This document shows positions 40,641-49,879 of a DNA stretch of 50,989 nt, piece by piece. This DNA is from a bacterium (GTDB lineage: Bacteria > SM23-81 > DAOVCL01), in assembly GCA_029932675.1 (NCBI GenBank), contig JAOZPP010000013.1, positions 1-50,989 on the forward strand, given 5' to 3'. Under the pieces are notes generated by a model. It was not told where the DNA came from and searched no databases. It saw only the letters and a list, made by a program, of their open reading frames with translations. The first letter of the stretch is position 1; each line of letters begins with the position of its first letter. The translations under genes were made by a program, and so were the position numbers.

Positions 40641-42194
40641 TTATAGGTTGGAGAATTCCTCAAGCAACGCCCGGCGGCGAGGATTTGTCCTTCGGATTGA
40701 ATCGATGAACTTCTGCCATTCCTTGAGCCCTCCAGGGGTTTGGCCCATCAGTTCCTTCAGCATTTTGGCGTAGTGGGCAGCTAAGCGATATGCCTTACGG
40801 TTACCCCCCATAATCGATCTCTGAATCAAGGTCTGGTAAACCTCAGTGATCTCAGCCGGATGATGCTTGGCGGTTTCCTTCGCCAGCCAATCATCCGCCG
40901 ATGTCCAACCCCAAGAGTGCCAAGATTCGGCTTGGTGGCGAAGGTATTCGAGAATAGGCTGATATTCTTTACGGAAAAGTCTGATCTTCATTATCTCCGC
41001 TCCCTTCCATCGCTTGGTATCTAAGGCTTTTACCAACCGCCTTTCTACTGAGGGCCAAGTTTCTTTACCGCTTTCCTTCTTGATCTTTTTGTATTGGTTT
41101 AGGGTGGGTGACTCCTCAAAAGCTTGTAGCTCCAACTCGAAAGCATCCTCTCTTCTTCCCGCCTTTCTGTATTCATCGATGAGAAACCAACGCAGTTCAG
41201 TCACCGTGCCTTTTCCATCTTTCATACCCCTTTCAGCGACCTCAATGGCCTTGGCTACCTTACCCTTGCCCCTCCAGAATTGAGCTAATTCCAAGTAGTC
41301 TTTACCATAGACAAGGGATTCCCGACGCTGGCGTAGATAGGTCTCTTCATCCCCTAACTCTTCTAAGTAGATGCGATTGATGACATTACGATAGTAGCCA
41401 GAATCCCTTTGGCGAGCTAAAGGTTCCAGGCCAGCGATGATCTGCTGCCAATGGGCCGGTTCATTGGCCGCGGCAAAGCAGAGACCTAATAGTGAATCGT
41501 TGAAGCCGGAATTGCCCGATTGGAGATACTTACAGCACTCCTCTATGATCATCCCCCGATCATCTGAGGGCACAGGCTTTTTCTTCAGGATCTCTTCCAG
41601 CTCGTAAAACAGATCATAGGCCTGGTTCTCCATATCCTCTGGACCGCCGCCATAACGGTCGAAATCGGAGACGATGATCTCCAGCTCTGTCCAGAGACAG
41701 GAAGCCTGCTCTCCCGCCAAATCCGATGCAGCCTGGGGAGAGTCAGCCGCACCCCTCTCCTCAGCAAGGGAGAGTAGTTTGACGGTGATCTCCGGATGTT
41801 GCCGCGCCACCCCCAGTATTATCTCCAACAATTGGTCCTTAGAGAGCCCTGAAAGCAGACTGGCTAACGATCTCTGGCTGCTTTCCCTTAGCCCCACTGC
41901 CTTGGTAATTGTAGGGGCATCCTCACAGAGCATCAACAGCACAGCAACTATGTGCTTACATATATAACCTTCATAGGGACAATTACAGGATGCACGGACA
42001 ATCCGCTTCTCTCCCCACACTATCTCGACCCTGTAGATGGCTTGGTTACCCAATACTTCGGCGGTGAGGCAATTGTGGACAAAATCGACCGGGGTGACGC
42101 GGCCTGATTGGAAATAGTCTACCCCCCGTTGGTAGATAACTAAACTATCCGCTAGGCCCTGGATTTCTGCTCGGGTGATAGTTGGTAGTTTCAT
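40641..42194 (-). CDS. SWIM zinc-finger protein
   Basis: This 517-residue protein has an N-terminal SWIM motif CNCPYEGYICKH (C70, C72, C79, H81; CxCx6CxH) preceded by the usual GRVTPVDF region. The rest is helical and repeat-like (AHWQQIIAGLEPLARQRDSG, KAIEVAERGMKDGKGTVTEL), in the manner of TPR-type helical hairpins. SWIM proteins of this kind bind DNA or proteins, sometimes near SNF2 helicases; no helicase is near here. Stop and start are 15 bases from the protease gene downstream. Confidence 0.82.
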   Translation of the reverse strand: MKLPTITRAEIQGLADSLVIYQRGVDYFQSGRVTPVDFVHNCLTAEVLGNQAIYRVEIVWGEKRIVRASCNCPYEGYICKHIVAVLLMLCEDAPTITKAVGLRESSQRSLASLLSGLSKDQLLEIILGVARQHPEITVKLLSLAEERGAADSPQAASDLAGEQASCLWTELEIIVSDFDRYGGGPEDMENQAYDLFYELEEILKKKPVPSDDRGMIIEECCKYLQSGNSGFNDSLLGLCFAAANEPAHWQQIIAGLEPLARQRDSGYYRNVINRIYLEELGDEETYLRQRRESLVYGKDYLELAQFWRGKGKVAKAIEVAERGMKDGKGTVTELRWFLIDEYRKAGRREDAFELELQAFEESPTLNQYKKIKKESGKETWPSVERRLVKALDTKRWKGAEIMKIRLFRKEYQPILEYLRHQAESWHSWGWTSADDWLAKETAKHHPAEITEVYQTLIQRSIMGGNRKAYRLAAHYAKMLKELMGQTPGGLKEWQKFIDSIRRTNPRRRALLEEFSNL

Positions 42195-42295
42195 CTATTG
42201 CCTACTATACTCCTTAAATTGAGTTTAGTCCAGTTGTGGTCACTCCGGAAGCGGGTCGGGTGAATCCGCCCCCTACAAAGATGGGGACCCGTAGT

Positions 42296-43270
42296 CTAAA
42301 TAATTCCGAAATCTCCAGAGGGGGATTGACTTCTGGCAATCTCCTGTAGGGGGTATGTATATCCACCTTTTATGCTCTCCCTTTCCCTTAGATAATTTGT
42401 TATATGTTGTCCACAGTTGCTACCGATGTAGTTTTCCTCCAATTCTCCAATGCTAAGGATAACATTATAACCAACCTCTCTTAACCTATCGATTACATCG
42501 TAATTTTTCTTGTCCGATAGGATAGTAGAGGACATCTTGTTTACGGTTGCTTGATAGGTAGGATTTATAGGGGTTATTTTGATTAAAAACTTCTTTGGGT
42601 TGAAGTAGTGTAAAAGAATATCTGGATCAATAGGCATCCCTTTACCTAAAGCAAAGTTAAGCGTTATTTTTCTTCCTCCTTTTTCGTAAAATACGTTACC
42701 ATATTCGGCTATCCTCTTAAAGTTCCATTTTTTAATGGGGATAACCCAATCCCTTTTTCCCATATCTGTTGTATGGATAGAAAACTGAAGTTGGAATCTT
42801 CTTCTATAGGTTTTCTCTTTTATCTCCAATAATTTATCGAAGAATCCATCGGTTCCGGCTGGTGCTACTGTAGATAGAGCGGGCAGAAGCCCGGGAGCGT
42901 CATAAATCTTAGGAAGTTCTTCAAGCACATCGAGTACATTTTGATTAAAGGCTGGTTCCCCCATTCGGGCAAATTGGATCTTGAATTTTTGGACAGGGAC
43001 CCTTCTGTTTGGAAAACGGTTGATTATCATATAGTCTATTTGGGAAATTATATCCTCAGCGGAGAGTTTTCCCGAGTAATAGCTTCCGGCGTCGCAGAAC
43101 CTACAGCCTACTGGACACCCATACAAAGTGGATACGATCAGAACCCACTTTTCCTCTCGCGGAAGCGGGGGTTGCACCGATTCGACGAACTCTATTAGCT
43201 TTTTATTTTCCATTGCTGCGATATAGACCACAGCGATGCTCTCTTTTCCTGTCTTAGCAATCACCTTCAT
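42296..43270 (-). CDS. RlmN-like radical SAM protein lacking one catalytic cysteine
   Basis: This 324-residue protein carries CPVGCRFC (C52, C56, C59) in the VSxxxGCxxGCxFC setting of RlmN/Cfr methyltransferases, and near the end GSNCGQHITNYL, which matches the methyl-carrying cysteine region (C355 in E. coli RlmN). At the place of the second catalytic cysteine (seven residues before the first cluster cysteine) it has isoleucine (I45), and the N-terminal RNA-binding part is short. It is therefore probably not a normal rRNA methylase. It overlaps the flavoprotein gene upstream by four bases (ATGA), so the two likely act together. Confidence 0.75.
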   Translation of the reverse strand: MKVIAKTGKESIAVVYIAAMENKKLIEFVESVQPPLPREEKWVLIVSTLYGCPVGCRFCDAGSYYSGKLSAEDIISQIDYMIINRFPNRRVPVQKFKIQFARMGEPAFNQNVLDVLEELPKIYDAPGLLPALSTVAPAGTDGFFDKLLEIKEKTYRRRFQLQFSIHTTDMGKRDWVIPIKKWNFKRIAEYGNVFYEKGGRKITLNFALGKGMPIDPDILLHYFNPKKFLIKITPINPTYQATVNKMSSTILSDKKNYDVIDRLREVGYNVILSIGELEENYIGSNCGQHITNYLRERESIKGGYTYPLQEIARSQSPSGDFGII

Positions 43271-44148
43271 AGGGCAACCATCTTCCTCCTTCTATAGATT
43301 TCCATGGCTGCTTTGATCCCATCCCCAACACAGATAGCAGTTTGCCTATAGATCCCATTTTTAACATCTCCAACCATCCAAAACCTATCTTCATTTGCTA
43401 AAATATCTAATTTTTTCCTTAACTCACTGTCTAAGAAGTCAAGATGGGGTTCTCTCCCTATTGCCACTATCACATAGTCTGCCCAGATCTGGTAACCATC
43501 TTCAGAGCAAGTCAGCAGTAGTTTATCACTTGGGTGGTCTATTCTTTTTACGCTTACTTTAGGTAGATAGGAAACATTCTTGGATCTCATACATTTTGCC
43601 TTAAGCGTGGGTATACACTTAACCCGATCGTTCCTATTTAAGATGGTAACCTTATTCGTTTGAGAGAGGCTAAGGGCGTAGTCAAAGGCTGCATCGCCTG
43701 CTCCTATGATGGCAATGCTCTTATTCTTGGTCCCCATAATTGGGTAGATTTCATGGAATACCCTTTCTTTAGCGGCATCGGGGATGTCCAGATTAGGGAT
43801 TTCTTTAGGTTTAGTGCCAGTGGCGCATACAACAATGTGGGAGGTTATTACCCTTTGATCAGTCTTGATGAAAAATAGCTCATCCCTGTATTCTAATCCC
43901 CAAGCCCTCTCGAAGCTTACATTAACTCCAGCATTTTTTAGCTGCCTTTTGAAAAGTTCTACTAAGTCCAGTCCCCTTATCCCGTGAGGGAATCCTGGAT
44001 AGTTCTCTATTAGGTTGGCATTTCTTAAAAGGCCACCAATTTCCCTATATTCCAAGAGAACAAAATCTATATTATAACGTCTTAGCTGAATCGCTGTAGC
44101 TATCCCTGCTGGCCCTGCTCCGATTATCACCACATCTTCAATCTTCAC
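43267..44148 (-). CDS. Thioredoxin-reductase-like flavoprotein without the CxxC pair
   Basis: This 293-residue protein has an FAD site IIGAGPAGIATA (residues 9-20), an NAD(P) site IAIIGAGDAAFDYALSL, ATGTKPKEIPN, and a C-terminal FWMVGDVKN with AICVGDGIKAAMEI. The overall plan is that of thioredoxin reductase, but the redox CxxC expected before the second nucleotide site is absent (VFHEIYPIMG there). Ferredoxin-NADP reductases of the TrxR-like type have this layout. An electron donor for the adjoining radical SAM protein is a natural guess, not shown by the sequence. Confidence 0.8.
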   Translation of the reverse strand: MKIEDVVIIGAGPAGIATAIQLRRYNIDFVLLEYREIGGLLRNANLIENYPGFPHGIRGLDLVELFKRQLKNAGVNVSFERAWGLEYRDELFFIKTDQRVITSHIVVCATGTKPKEIPNLDIPDAAKERVFHEIYPIMGTKNKSIAIIGAGDAAFDYALSLSQTNKVTILNRNDRVKCIPTLKAKCMRSKNVSYLPKVSVKRIDHPSDKLLLTCSEDGYQIWADYVIVAIGREPHLDFLDSELRKKLDILANEDRFWMVGDVKNGIYRQTAICVGDGIKAAMEIYRRRKMVAL

Positions 44149-44438
44149 CCTCGTAGGCCTCCCTATGGTTCTTCAGTCTCCCACAATTGCCTGCACTGCA
44201 AGAAGGTAGCCACAATCTTTAGCTTGTATAATTGGTTGATTTTATGCGGATCCCCAGAGCCATTCATGGCACGAAGGGATCAAGCCCCCTAAATATACCC
44301 TTTCGGGGTTTTAAAAAAATTCCGAAAGGCAAGGAGGCCTTTGTATGGGGATGGCCCCAGGGAGAACTTGCCGCGCGGAGCGAGCTAAGTTTTGATAGTC
44401 TATGAAGGCGGCAGTGTCATCCCTTATAGATCGTTGGC
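44149..44438. other. Intergenic stretch with a hairpin
   Basis: No convincing gene. A minus-strand frame of 34 codons (44164-44268) is too short to support. CCTTTCGG/CCGAAAGG (44299-44329) forms an 8-bp hairpin, and AATTCCGAAAGG plus CAAGGAGGC recur near 48602-48637. Confidence 0.4.
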
Positions 44439-46010
44439 TTAAATTATTTGGATGGTATGATAGCAATTTTCAACGACTTCCTCAAAGTTCTCCCGATAGG
44501 TCTTGAGCGTCAATGGGAGCCAATTCATTAAATCCTCGGCGGTAATTCCGTCTTCACCCTTGGCCTTAGCGGCCAAGTCCCCGGAAAGTCCATGGATAAA
44601 GACCCCCGTTCTCACTGCTTCTTCCAAGGGTAACCCCAAGCCAAACATGGCGGCGATCGTTCCGGTCAAGACATCGCCCGATCCGGCTGTGGCCATCCCT
44701 GAATTACCACTAAGGTTTATGAAGACCCTCTCGTTTGGGAGGCCGATGAGTGAATGGGCTCCCTTTAAGCAGATGATGGCCTTCAATTCCTTGGCCGTCT
44801 CCTGTAGGATCTCTATTTTATTCTTAGATATCTGGCCAATGCTCTTCTTGGTAATTCGGGCCATCTCCCCCAAGTGAGGGGTGAGGATCGTCTCCGCTTT
44901 TCTCTTCCTTATTATTCCCAAATCCTTTGAGATAGCCGTAATCCCATCTCCGTCAATGAGCAGCGGTTTCTTTATCTTTGCGGCCAGTTTCCTCACCAAT
45001 CCCTGGGTGGCCTCATTTAGGGAAAGGCCAGGGCCGAGCACGACCATATCCACCCCTTCGGAGGCCTCCAATAGGTTGTCCTCGTTCTCTGAAGAGATAC
45101 TGCCAGAGGGTGTCTCCTTTAGAGGAAGGAGGACTAATTCACTCCCCCTATTGGCTAAGAATGATGAAACGGATCTTGGGGTAGCCAACCGGGAGTATCC
45201 CCCTCCTGCCTTTAGGAAGGAGAGTGCCGAGAAGTATGGTGCACCCAGATAGCTTGAGGCGCCAGCGATGAAGAGAACCTCGCCGAAATCCCCTTTATGC
45301 CCAGCCGGGGCCCTTAGGGGGAGCCTACAGGGATCGTTTGTCTCCACCTTTATGGGGGCCGAATTATAAAGTGATGGAGGGAAGGATATATATGAAACCC
45401 ACAATCTCCCGCCCATTTCGTATCCCGGGTAGAGAAGATTCCCTATCTTGGGAAGGCCGAAAGTTATGGTATGATCCGCCTTCACAGCTATGCCCATTAC
45501 CTCGCCGGTGTTACCGTTTATTCCTGAAGGGATGTCGATGCTGAACACCTTCTTTCCACTCTCATTTATCAACTGGATAATGGACTTATATCTGCCGGTA
45601 ACCTCCCTTTCCAAGCCCGTGCCCAGGATAGCATCCACTACAGCAGTGGTTTGGAGCAGGTCGGATCTAACCGATTCCAAGGATTCGACCAATTGTACTT
45701 CTATGCCAAGCTTAGATATAATCTCAAAATTTTTCCTCGCTGCCCCCTTAAACTTAGTTCCCTCACCTAAAAGGAGTACCTTTACTCTACCCCCATTGGA
45801 ATGGAGCTTCCTGGCCACAACTAATCCGTCTCCCCCGTTGTTGCCTGGGCCGCAGAATATAAGAAAACTCCCCCCTATTCCGTGTTCTTGTAAGATAACG
45901 AAATAGACGGCTTGACCTGCATTCTCCATCAATGTCTCATCGGGGATGCCAAATTCCCTTATGGCGCGCTCATCTAAGCTTTTCATCTGAAGTACATCAC
46001 TTATCTTCAT
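44439..46010 (-). CDS. nnr: Bifunctional NAD(P)H-hydrate repair enzyme (epimerase + dehydratase)
   Basis: This 523-residue enzyme repairs hydrated NAD(P)H. The N-terminal half is the epimerase (YjeF_N): IFCGPGNNGGDGLVVARKLH, ILGTGLEREVTG and IDIPSGINGNTGEV. The C-terminal half is the ADP-dependent dehydratase of the ribokinase-like fold: APAGHKGDFGEVLFIAG, TPHLGEMARIT and GNSGMATAGSGDVLTGTIAA. The motifs are complete. It is a single gene with a small inverted-repeat element just upstream. Confidence 0.93.
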   Translation of the reverse strand: MKISDVLQMKSLDERAIREFGIPDETLMENAGQAVYFVILQEHGIGGSFLIFCGPGNNGGDGLVVARKLHSNGGRVKVLLLGEGTKFKGAARKNFEIISKLGIEVQLVESLESVRSDLLQTTAVVDAILGTGLEREVTGRYKSIIQLINESGKKVFSIDIPSGINGNTGEVMGIAVKADHTITFGLPKIGNLLYPGYEMGGRLWVSYISFPPSLYNSAPIKVETNDPCRLPLRAPAGHKGDFGEVLFIAGASSYLGAPYFSALSFLKAGGGYSRLATPRSVSSFLANRGSELVLLPLKETPSGSISSENEDNLLEASEGVDMVVLGPGLSLNEATQGLVRKLAAKIKKPLLIDGDGITAISKDLGIIRKRKAETILTPHLGEMARITKKSIGQISKNKIEILQETAKELKAIICLKGAHSLIGLPNERVFINLSGNSGMATAGSGDVLTGTIAAMFGLGLPLEEAVRTGVFIHGLSGDLAAKAKGEDGITAEDLMNWLPLTLKTYRENFEEVVENCYHTIQII

Positions 46011-46028
46011 CCTTAACCCCTTCCATTA

Positions 46029-46123
46029 TCCCAGATTATGCGTCAAGAAAGCGGAAGATTTCACAAGAGCATCACCTAAAAGATGAGGGTTCATACTCAT
46101 GAAGGTGCTTATATAATCTGGGA
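46029..46123. repeat. 95-bp element with 11-bp terminal inverted repeats
   Basis: The ends TCCCAGATTAT and ATAATCTGGGA are exact complements, and a smaller hairpin lies inside (GGTTCATACTCATGAA). Related ends (CCCGAATTATTCATAA) occur at about 4321, 27739, 34761 and, inverted, 39895. Probably a non-autonomous mobile element family; no transposase is present. Confidence 0.5.
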
Positions 46124-46182
46124 AAACCTGTATTCATCTCTGTAGTTTCCACACATTTGGGGATTTACTTTCCCACGGCACC

Positions 46183-47301
46183 TTACAGCTTGATTTCATA
46201 AATGCGGTATTTTTTGTAGATCTTCGCTCCCAGATCCTCCAAAGCCCTGTTCATCAGGAGGTTATCTTCTAAGATCCAGGAGAGTTCCCCTCTCTTATAC
46301 CCCTTCTTCACCCCTCTGTTAAATGTCTCCAAGTAGAAGATGAGGTCAATCCCCCTTTTTTGGTACTTATGTACTACCCCCATGGTGAGAACTCTGATGC
46401 TGTCAATCCTCTTGACATACCAGAGGAGCTTAAAAAGCCCCCAGGGGAAAAGCCTTCCATTTACCTTTTTCAACGCTTGATTGTAATCGGGAAGGGCCAT
46501 AGAGAAACCCGCTGGTTCATCATCGACCTCGGCAATAAGCACCAATTCAGGGACAACCAGTTTCTTCAATTCCTTGGCTAAGTGATCAAACTCTTCATCA
46601 GTCATGGGGACAAATCCCCAATTATTGCTCCACGCCTGGTTGTAAATCTGTTTTATTAACCTGACTTCATCCTCAAACCTCTTCAGATTGACCTGACGGA
46701 TATGGAGACCTTCCTTTTCTTTTACCCTTTCTGCCACCTTTATCATCCTCTCTGGAGGTTGTTGGCTATGGTCTATGAGGTAGGCATATAGATCTTTGGC
46801 CTTTTCCAAACCATATTTTTCCATATATTCCTGGTAATAAGGGGGATTATAAGGCATCATAATTGTGGGGCTGGAGTCAAACCCCTCGATTAAGAGACCA
46901 CACTCATCATTTGTGGAGAAGTTCATTGGCCCCCTCATTACTTTCATCCCCTTTTCCCTTAACCAGCAACAAGCTTGATCCAAAAGCCTTTGGGCTATAG
47001 GATATTGAGGAGGAACTTCAAAGAAGCCAAAGAAACCGGTCTTCTCCTGATGAAAACGGTTATGATTGTGGTTAACTAAAGCGGCTATCCTCCCTATTGG
47101 TTTGGTGCCATCAACGGCCAGAAAAAGCTCGATTTGAGAGTGACGATAAAAGGGGTTCTTTTGGGGGTTAAAGAAGTTCTTTCTCTCCCTGATTAAGGGG
47201 GGGACCCAATGGGGATCATCTCTATATATTTTCCAAGGGAGTTTGATGAAATTCATCAACGCCCTTTTCCCTTCCACCTTCTGGATTTGAATGTTATTCA
47301 T
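46183..47301 (-). CDS. GNAT-fold N-acetyltransferase-like protein
   Basis: This 372-residue protein starts with IQIQKVEGKRALMNFIKLPW and DPHWVPPLIRERKNFFNPQK, the pattern of a large uncharacterised family annotated as GNAT acetyltransferases. AVDGTKPIGRIAALVNHNHN and FGFFEVPPQYPIAQRLLDQA form the first acetyl-CoA-type segment. TMGVVHKYQKRGIDLIFYLE lies where the second GNAT domain binds acetyl-CoA. The substrate is unknown. It stands alone, with the divergent epimerase gene 220 bases away. Confidence 0.75.
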   Translation of the reverse strand: MNNIQIQKVEGKRALMNFIKLPWKIYRDDPHWVPPLIRERKNFFNPQKNPFYRHSQIELFLAVDGTKPIGRIAALVNHNHNRFHQEKTGFFGFFEVPPQYPIAQRLLDQACCWLREKGMKVMRGPMNFSTNDECGLLIEGFDSSPTIMMPYNPPYYQEYMEKYGLEKAKDLYAYLIDHSQQPPERMIKVAERVKEKEGLHIRQVNLKRFEDEVRLIKQIYNQAWSNNWGFVPMTDEEFDHLAKELKKLVVPELVLIAEVDDEPAGFSMALPDYNQALKKVNGRLFPWGLFKLLWYVKRIDSIRVLTMGVVHKYQKRGIDLIFYLETFNRGVKKGYKRGELSWILEDNLLMNRALEDLGAKIYKKYRIYEIKL

Positions 47302-47470
47302 AAGTTTTGTGCTATGGTTTAGTTGGAAATCAAATTTTCAACTTGGAAATGGCGAGGGATTAGGAGGATGATCGAGCATCTTTCTCTCCCCCTCTGCCCT
47401 GCCGGAGTGTGGTCTCTGGAAAAAAGATTAAGAGTTCTTTCCCTCTCAGAGCCACAGCTTTAAATTTCCC

Positions 47471-47499
47471 TTGAATTCGGTAGATTTTGGTAGTATTAT
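47471..47499 (+). promoter_or_regulatory. Promoter of the epimerase gene
   Basis: TTGAAT, 17 bases, TATTAT ending at 47499; the start codon is at 47523. The box spacing and the TATTATG form equal those before lpxH (34922-34950). Confidence 0.55.
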
Positions 47500-47522
47500 G
47501 AGCGCAGATCATAAATTATGCA

Positions 47523-48539
47523 ATGGTTTTATCTATGTCAACCAATTTTTCTTCAAATGGTTCCCCTCCCAAGGTCTTAGTTACTGGGGGAAATGGCTTT
47601 TTAGGAAGCCATCTGGTAGATGCTCTGATCCGGAGAGGGTATCGAGTTAGGTGTTTGGTAAGGAGGACAAGCGACCTAAGGTGGATCCAGGGGCTAAGGG
47701 TGGAGTATGTCCTTGGTAATTTAGCGGACCTTACCTCCCTCAGCAGGGCAGTTCAGGGGGTGGACTATGTTTATCATTCAGCCGGGGTGATCAAAGCGCT
47801 AAAGCCTGAGACCTATTATCGGGTAAATCGAGATGGCACAAGGAACCTTTTACAGGTTTGCTCTGATAGCAGGGAGAATTTTAAGAAGTTTATTTATGTC
47901 AGCTCTTTAGCGGCCGTTGGCTCAAGCCCCAATGGGAGGCCCCTTAAGGAGGAGAGCTGTCCCAGGCCAGTTAGTGACTATGGGAGGAGTAAGTTGGAGG
48001 GTGAACAGGAAGTTTGGAAATACAAGGATATTCTGCCAGTAACAATAGTCCGCCCTCCGGTCATCTACGGACCAAGAGATAGAGCACTCTTGGGATTTTT
48101 TAAGATAATTCAGAAAGGGGTTATCCCCATTTTGAAGATGAAACTTAGTTTGGCCTATGTGAGGGATGTGGTGCAAGGGTTGCTCCTCGCTGGGGAGAGG
48201 GAAGAGTCTAAAGGGAAGGCCTATTTTCTCATCAGCCCGGGGATTGCTTCATGGGAGGAGATGGGGGTGATAGCAGGTGAGATTTTGGGGGTGAAGGGTG
48301 TAAGGTTGCCCCTTCCCCTCATTTTCTCCTATCCGGCAGCGGCTTTCTCCCAGGCTATCTCCTTTCTCTCCGGTAGAGCTACAGTCTTTAACCTCCAGAA
48401 GGCAAGGGAGATTAGCCAAAGGTATTGGATCTGTGATTCTTCAAAAGCTAAGGAAGAGCTGGGCTTTCATCCCCTATATTCCCTGAGGAGAGGGTTAGAG
48501 GAAACGATTCAATGGTACAAGGGGCAGGGCTGGCTGTGA
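47523..48539 (+). CDS. NAD-dependent epimerase/dehydratase (extended SDR)
   Basis: This 338-residue protein has a Rossmann start KVLVTGGNGFLGSHLVDALI with GxxGxxG, then VDYVYHSAGVIKALKPETYY, YVSSLAAVG and the catalytic YGRSK tyrosine-lysine pair, followed by RPPVIYGPRDRALLGFF. It is related to sterol or dihydroflavonol-type reductases and sugar epimerases; the substrate cannot be read from the sequence. The first 15 residues precede the fold, so an ATG at 47535 is possible. The ICMT-like gene follows at 115 bases. Confidence 0.88.
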   Translation: MVLSMSTNFSSNGSPPKVLVTGGNGFLGSHLVDALIRRGYRVRCLVRRTSDLRWIQGLRVEYVLGNLADLTSLSRAVQGVDYVYHSAGVIKALKPETYYRVNRDGTRNLLQVCSDSRENFKKFIYVSSLAAVGSSPNGRPLKEESCPRPVSDYGRSKLEGEQEVWKYKDILPVTIVRPPVIYGPRDRALLGFFKIIQKGVIPILKMKLSLAYVRDVVQGLLLAGEREESKGKAYFLISPGIASWEEMGVIAGEILGVKGVRLPLPLIFSYPAAAFSQAISFLSGRATVFNLQKAREISQRYWICDSSKAKEELGFHPLYSLRRGLEETIQWYKGQGWL

Positions 48540-48653
48540 TTCGTTCACAGAAAACCCTTTTCTTGTTAGGCTGGGTAACCAGTCGTTTCGCAATTACTAA
48601 GGAATTCCGAAAGGTGAAGTTATTGATCGCAAGGAGGCTAAGTTCTGAATAGA

Positions 48654-49277
48654 TTGGCTAAGTGGGGTAATTTTACGTTGAATAAGGTGGCGATAGGACA
48701 AAAGCTCTTTCGGCACAGATATATGATCTGGCCTCTATTGGGGTTTTTTGCCCTCTTTTGTGGATGGGGAGGGTGGGAGGGTGGACCTCTCCCTTGGATA
48801 TGGGGATTTGCTCTTTTGGTGGTGGGAACTTGGCTGAGAATCTGGTCTATTCGATATATTGGGGGGGCAGCACGCACTAAGGGGAAAAAGGCTAAAAGGC
48901 TGATAGTCTCCGGACCTTTTGCTTATGTCCGTAATCCAATATATATTGCTAATTTCTTTGTCTTTTCAGGATTTATCCTCCTCTGTGGCCTCCCTTGGTT
49001 TCTTCCCCTGGCCTTGGGATTCCTCTTCATCCAATATTCCCTTATCGTCACCTTTGAGGAGGACCTACTTAAGGAAAAGTTTGGACAGCCCTATCTTGAT
49101 TATCTTAAGGAAGTGCCTCGTTGGATTCCCAAACTAAGGAGAAGGTCTGGTCCATCTCCTCAGTCCCCTTACCCCTTGGGCAGGGTGCTCAGGTGGGAGA
49201 GGGGAGGGATCTTGAATTTGGTATTGATGGTAGGTTTGGCCATACTTAAAGAAATAACCGGCCTTCATCTGTTTTAG
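48654..49277 (+). CDS. Isoprenylcysteine-carboxyl-methyltransferase-like membrane protein
   Basis: This 207-residue protein has four or five membrane segments (YMIWPLLGFFALFCGWG, FALLVVGTWLRIW, FFVFSGFILLCGLPWFLPLA). It carries the PEMT/ICMT signature SGPFAYVRNPIYIANFFVFS and the later EEDLLKEKFGQPYLDYLKEV followed by PRW, which together bind S-adenosylmethionine and substrate. The start is uncertain: a TTG at 48654 is used, with an AAGGAGG site 17 bases upstream, rather far. Likely substrates are lipids or quinones. No further clue is given by the neighbours. Confidence 0.82.
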   Translation: MAKWGNFTLNKVAIGQKLFRHRYMIWPLLGFFALFCGWGGWEGGPLPWIWGFALLVVGTWLRIWSIRYIGGAARTKGKKAKRLIVSGPFAYVRNPIYIANFFVFSGFILLCGLPWFLPLALGFLFIQYSLIVTFEEDLLKEKFGQPYLDYLKEVPRWIPKLRRRSGPSPQSPYPLGRVLRWERGGILNLVLMVGLAILKEITGLHLF

Positions 49278-49362
49278 CAGCCGATGATCACAGTATCCCG
49301 AGGCCCTGAGACTTAATCCCTTGGTACTGTTCTGGATTCATCTGGAGACTATCCTTTGTTAA

Positions 49363-49450
49363 GGAAGAGGATAAAAACCTTATTGCATACTGTGGTCTCT
49401 ACTGTGGAGACTGCCATGACTATACTGGCAAGGTTCCAAGGCGTCTTCAG
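49363..49450 (+). pseudogene. N-terminal fragment of a DUF3795 protein
   Basis: The frame KEEDKNLIAYCGLYCGDCHD followed by YTGK matches the conserved start of DUF3795 proteins, with its three cysteines. No start codon is visible and the sequence then runs in frame into the ATG of the next gene. About 25 of the usual ~120 residues remain, so this is a gene fragment fused to its neighbour. Confidence 0.6.
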
Positions 49451-49830
49451 ATGAATGAAAAGTTGTTTTACAGGATGAATATAATTGGTATCATCTGCGG
49501 GTTAACAGGATTGCTGGCATCAATTGGCTGGCCGGATGTCATTCTACTGAATCATTACTTTGAACTGATTCTGCTACCACCTCTGATCTTGTATGTTTAT
49601 TTTGGAATAATTACGAAGGTTCAGAAGAGGAATGATGTCTATGATGAAAGGCAGAATTATCACATGACACGAGCTGCTGCAATATCGTTACCCTATTCAA
49701 TTGGGGCGATGTTTTTATTGTACGCTATGTATAAAAGAAAACATCTTTTATGGAGTGGTTCCCAATTTATATTTTCTTCACATTGACAATTTATTCTGTG
49801 AAAGCACTAATTTATTTCAAGAGAGGTTAA
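49451..49830 (+). pseudogene. Small membrane protein, frameshifted near its end
   Basis: MNIIGIICGLTGLLASIGWP, YFELILLPPLILYVYFGIIT and ISLPYSIGAMFLLYAMYKR form three membrane segments, with a DVYDERQNYHMTRAAAI loop. The frame ends at 49786 in LLWSGSQFIFSSH. One base over, it would read FMEWFPIYIFFTLTIYSVKA and LIYFKRG to 49830, a plausible fourth membrane segment. I therefore regard the true gene as 49451-49830 with one indel near 49745. The family is unknown to me. Confidence 0.5.
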
Positions 49831-49879
49831 TAAGTTAGCCATCTGATAATATTATTTTTTTTTCAAGGAGGGAAGTTTC

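Noticed and set aside
44150-44440. A riboswitch or tRNA before the flavoprotein gene
   Set aside because: Only one 8-bp hairpin was found, with no conserved riboswitch core and no cloverleaf.
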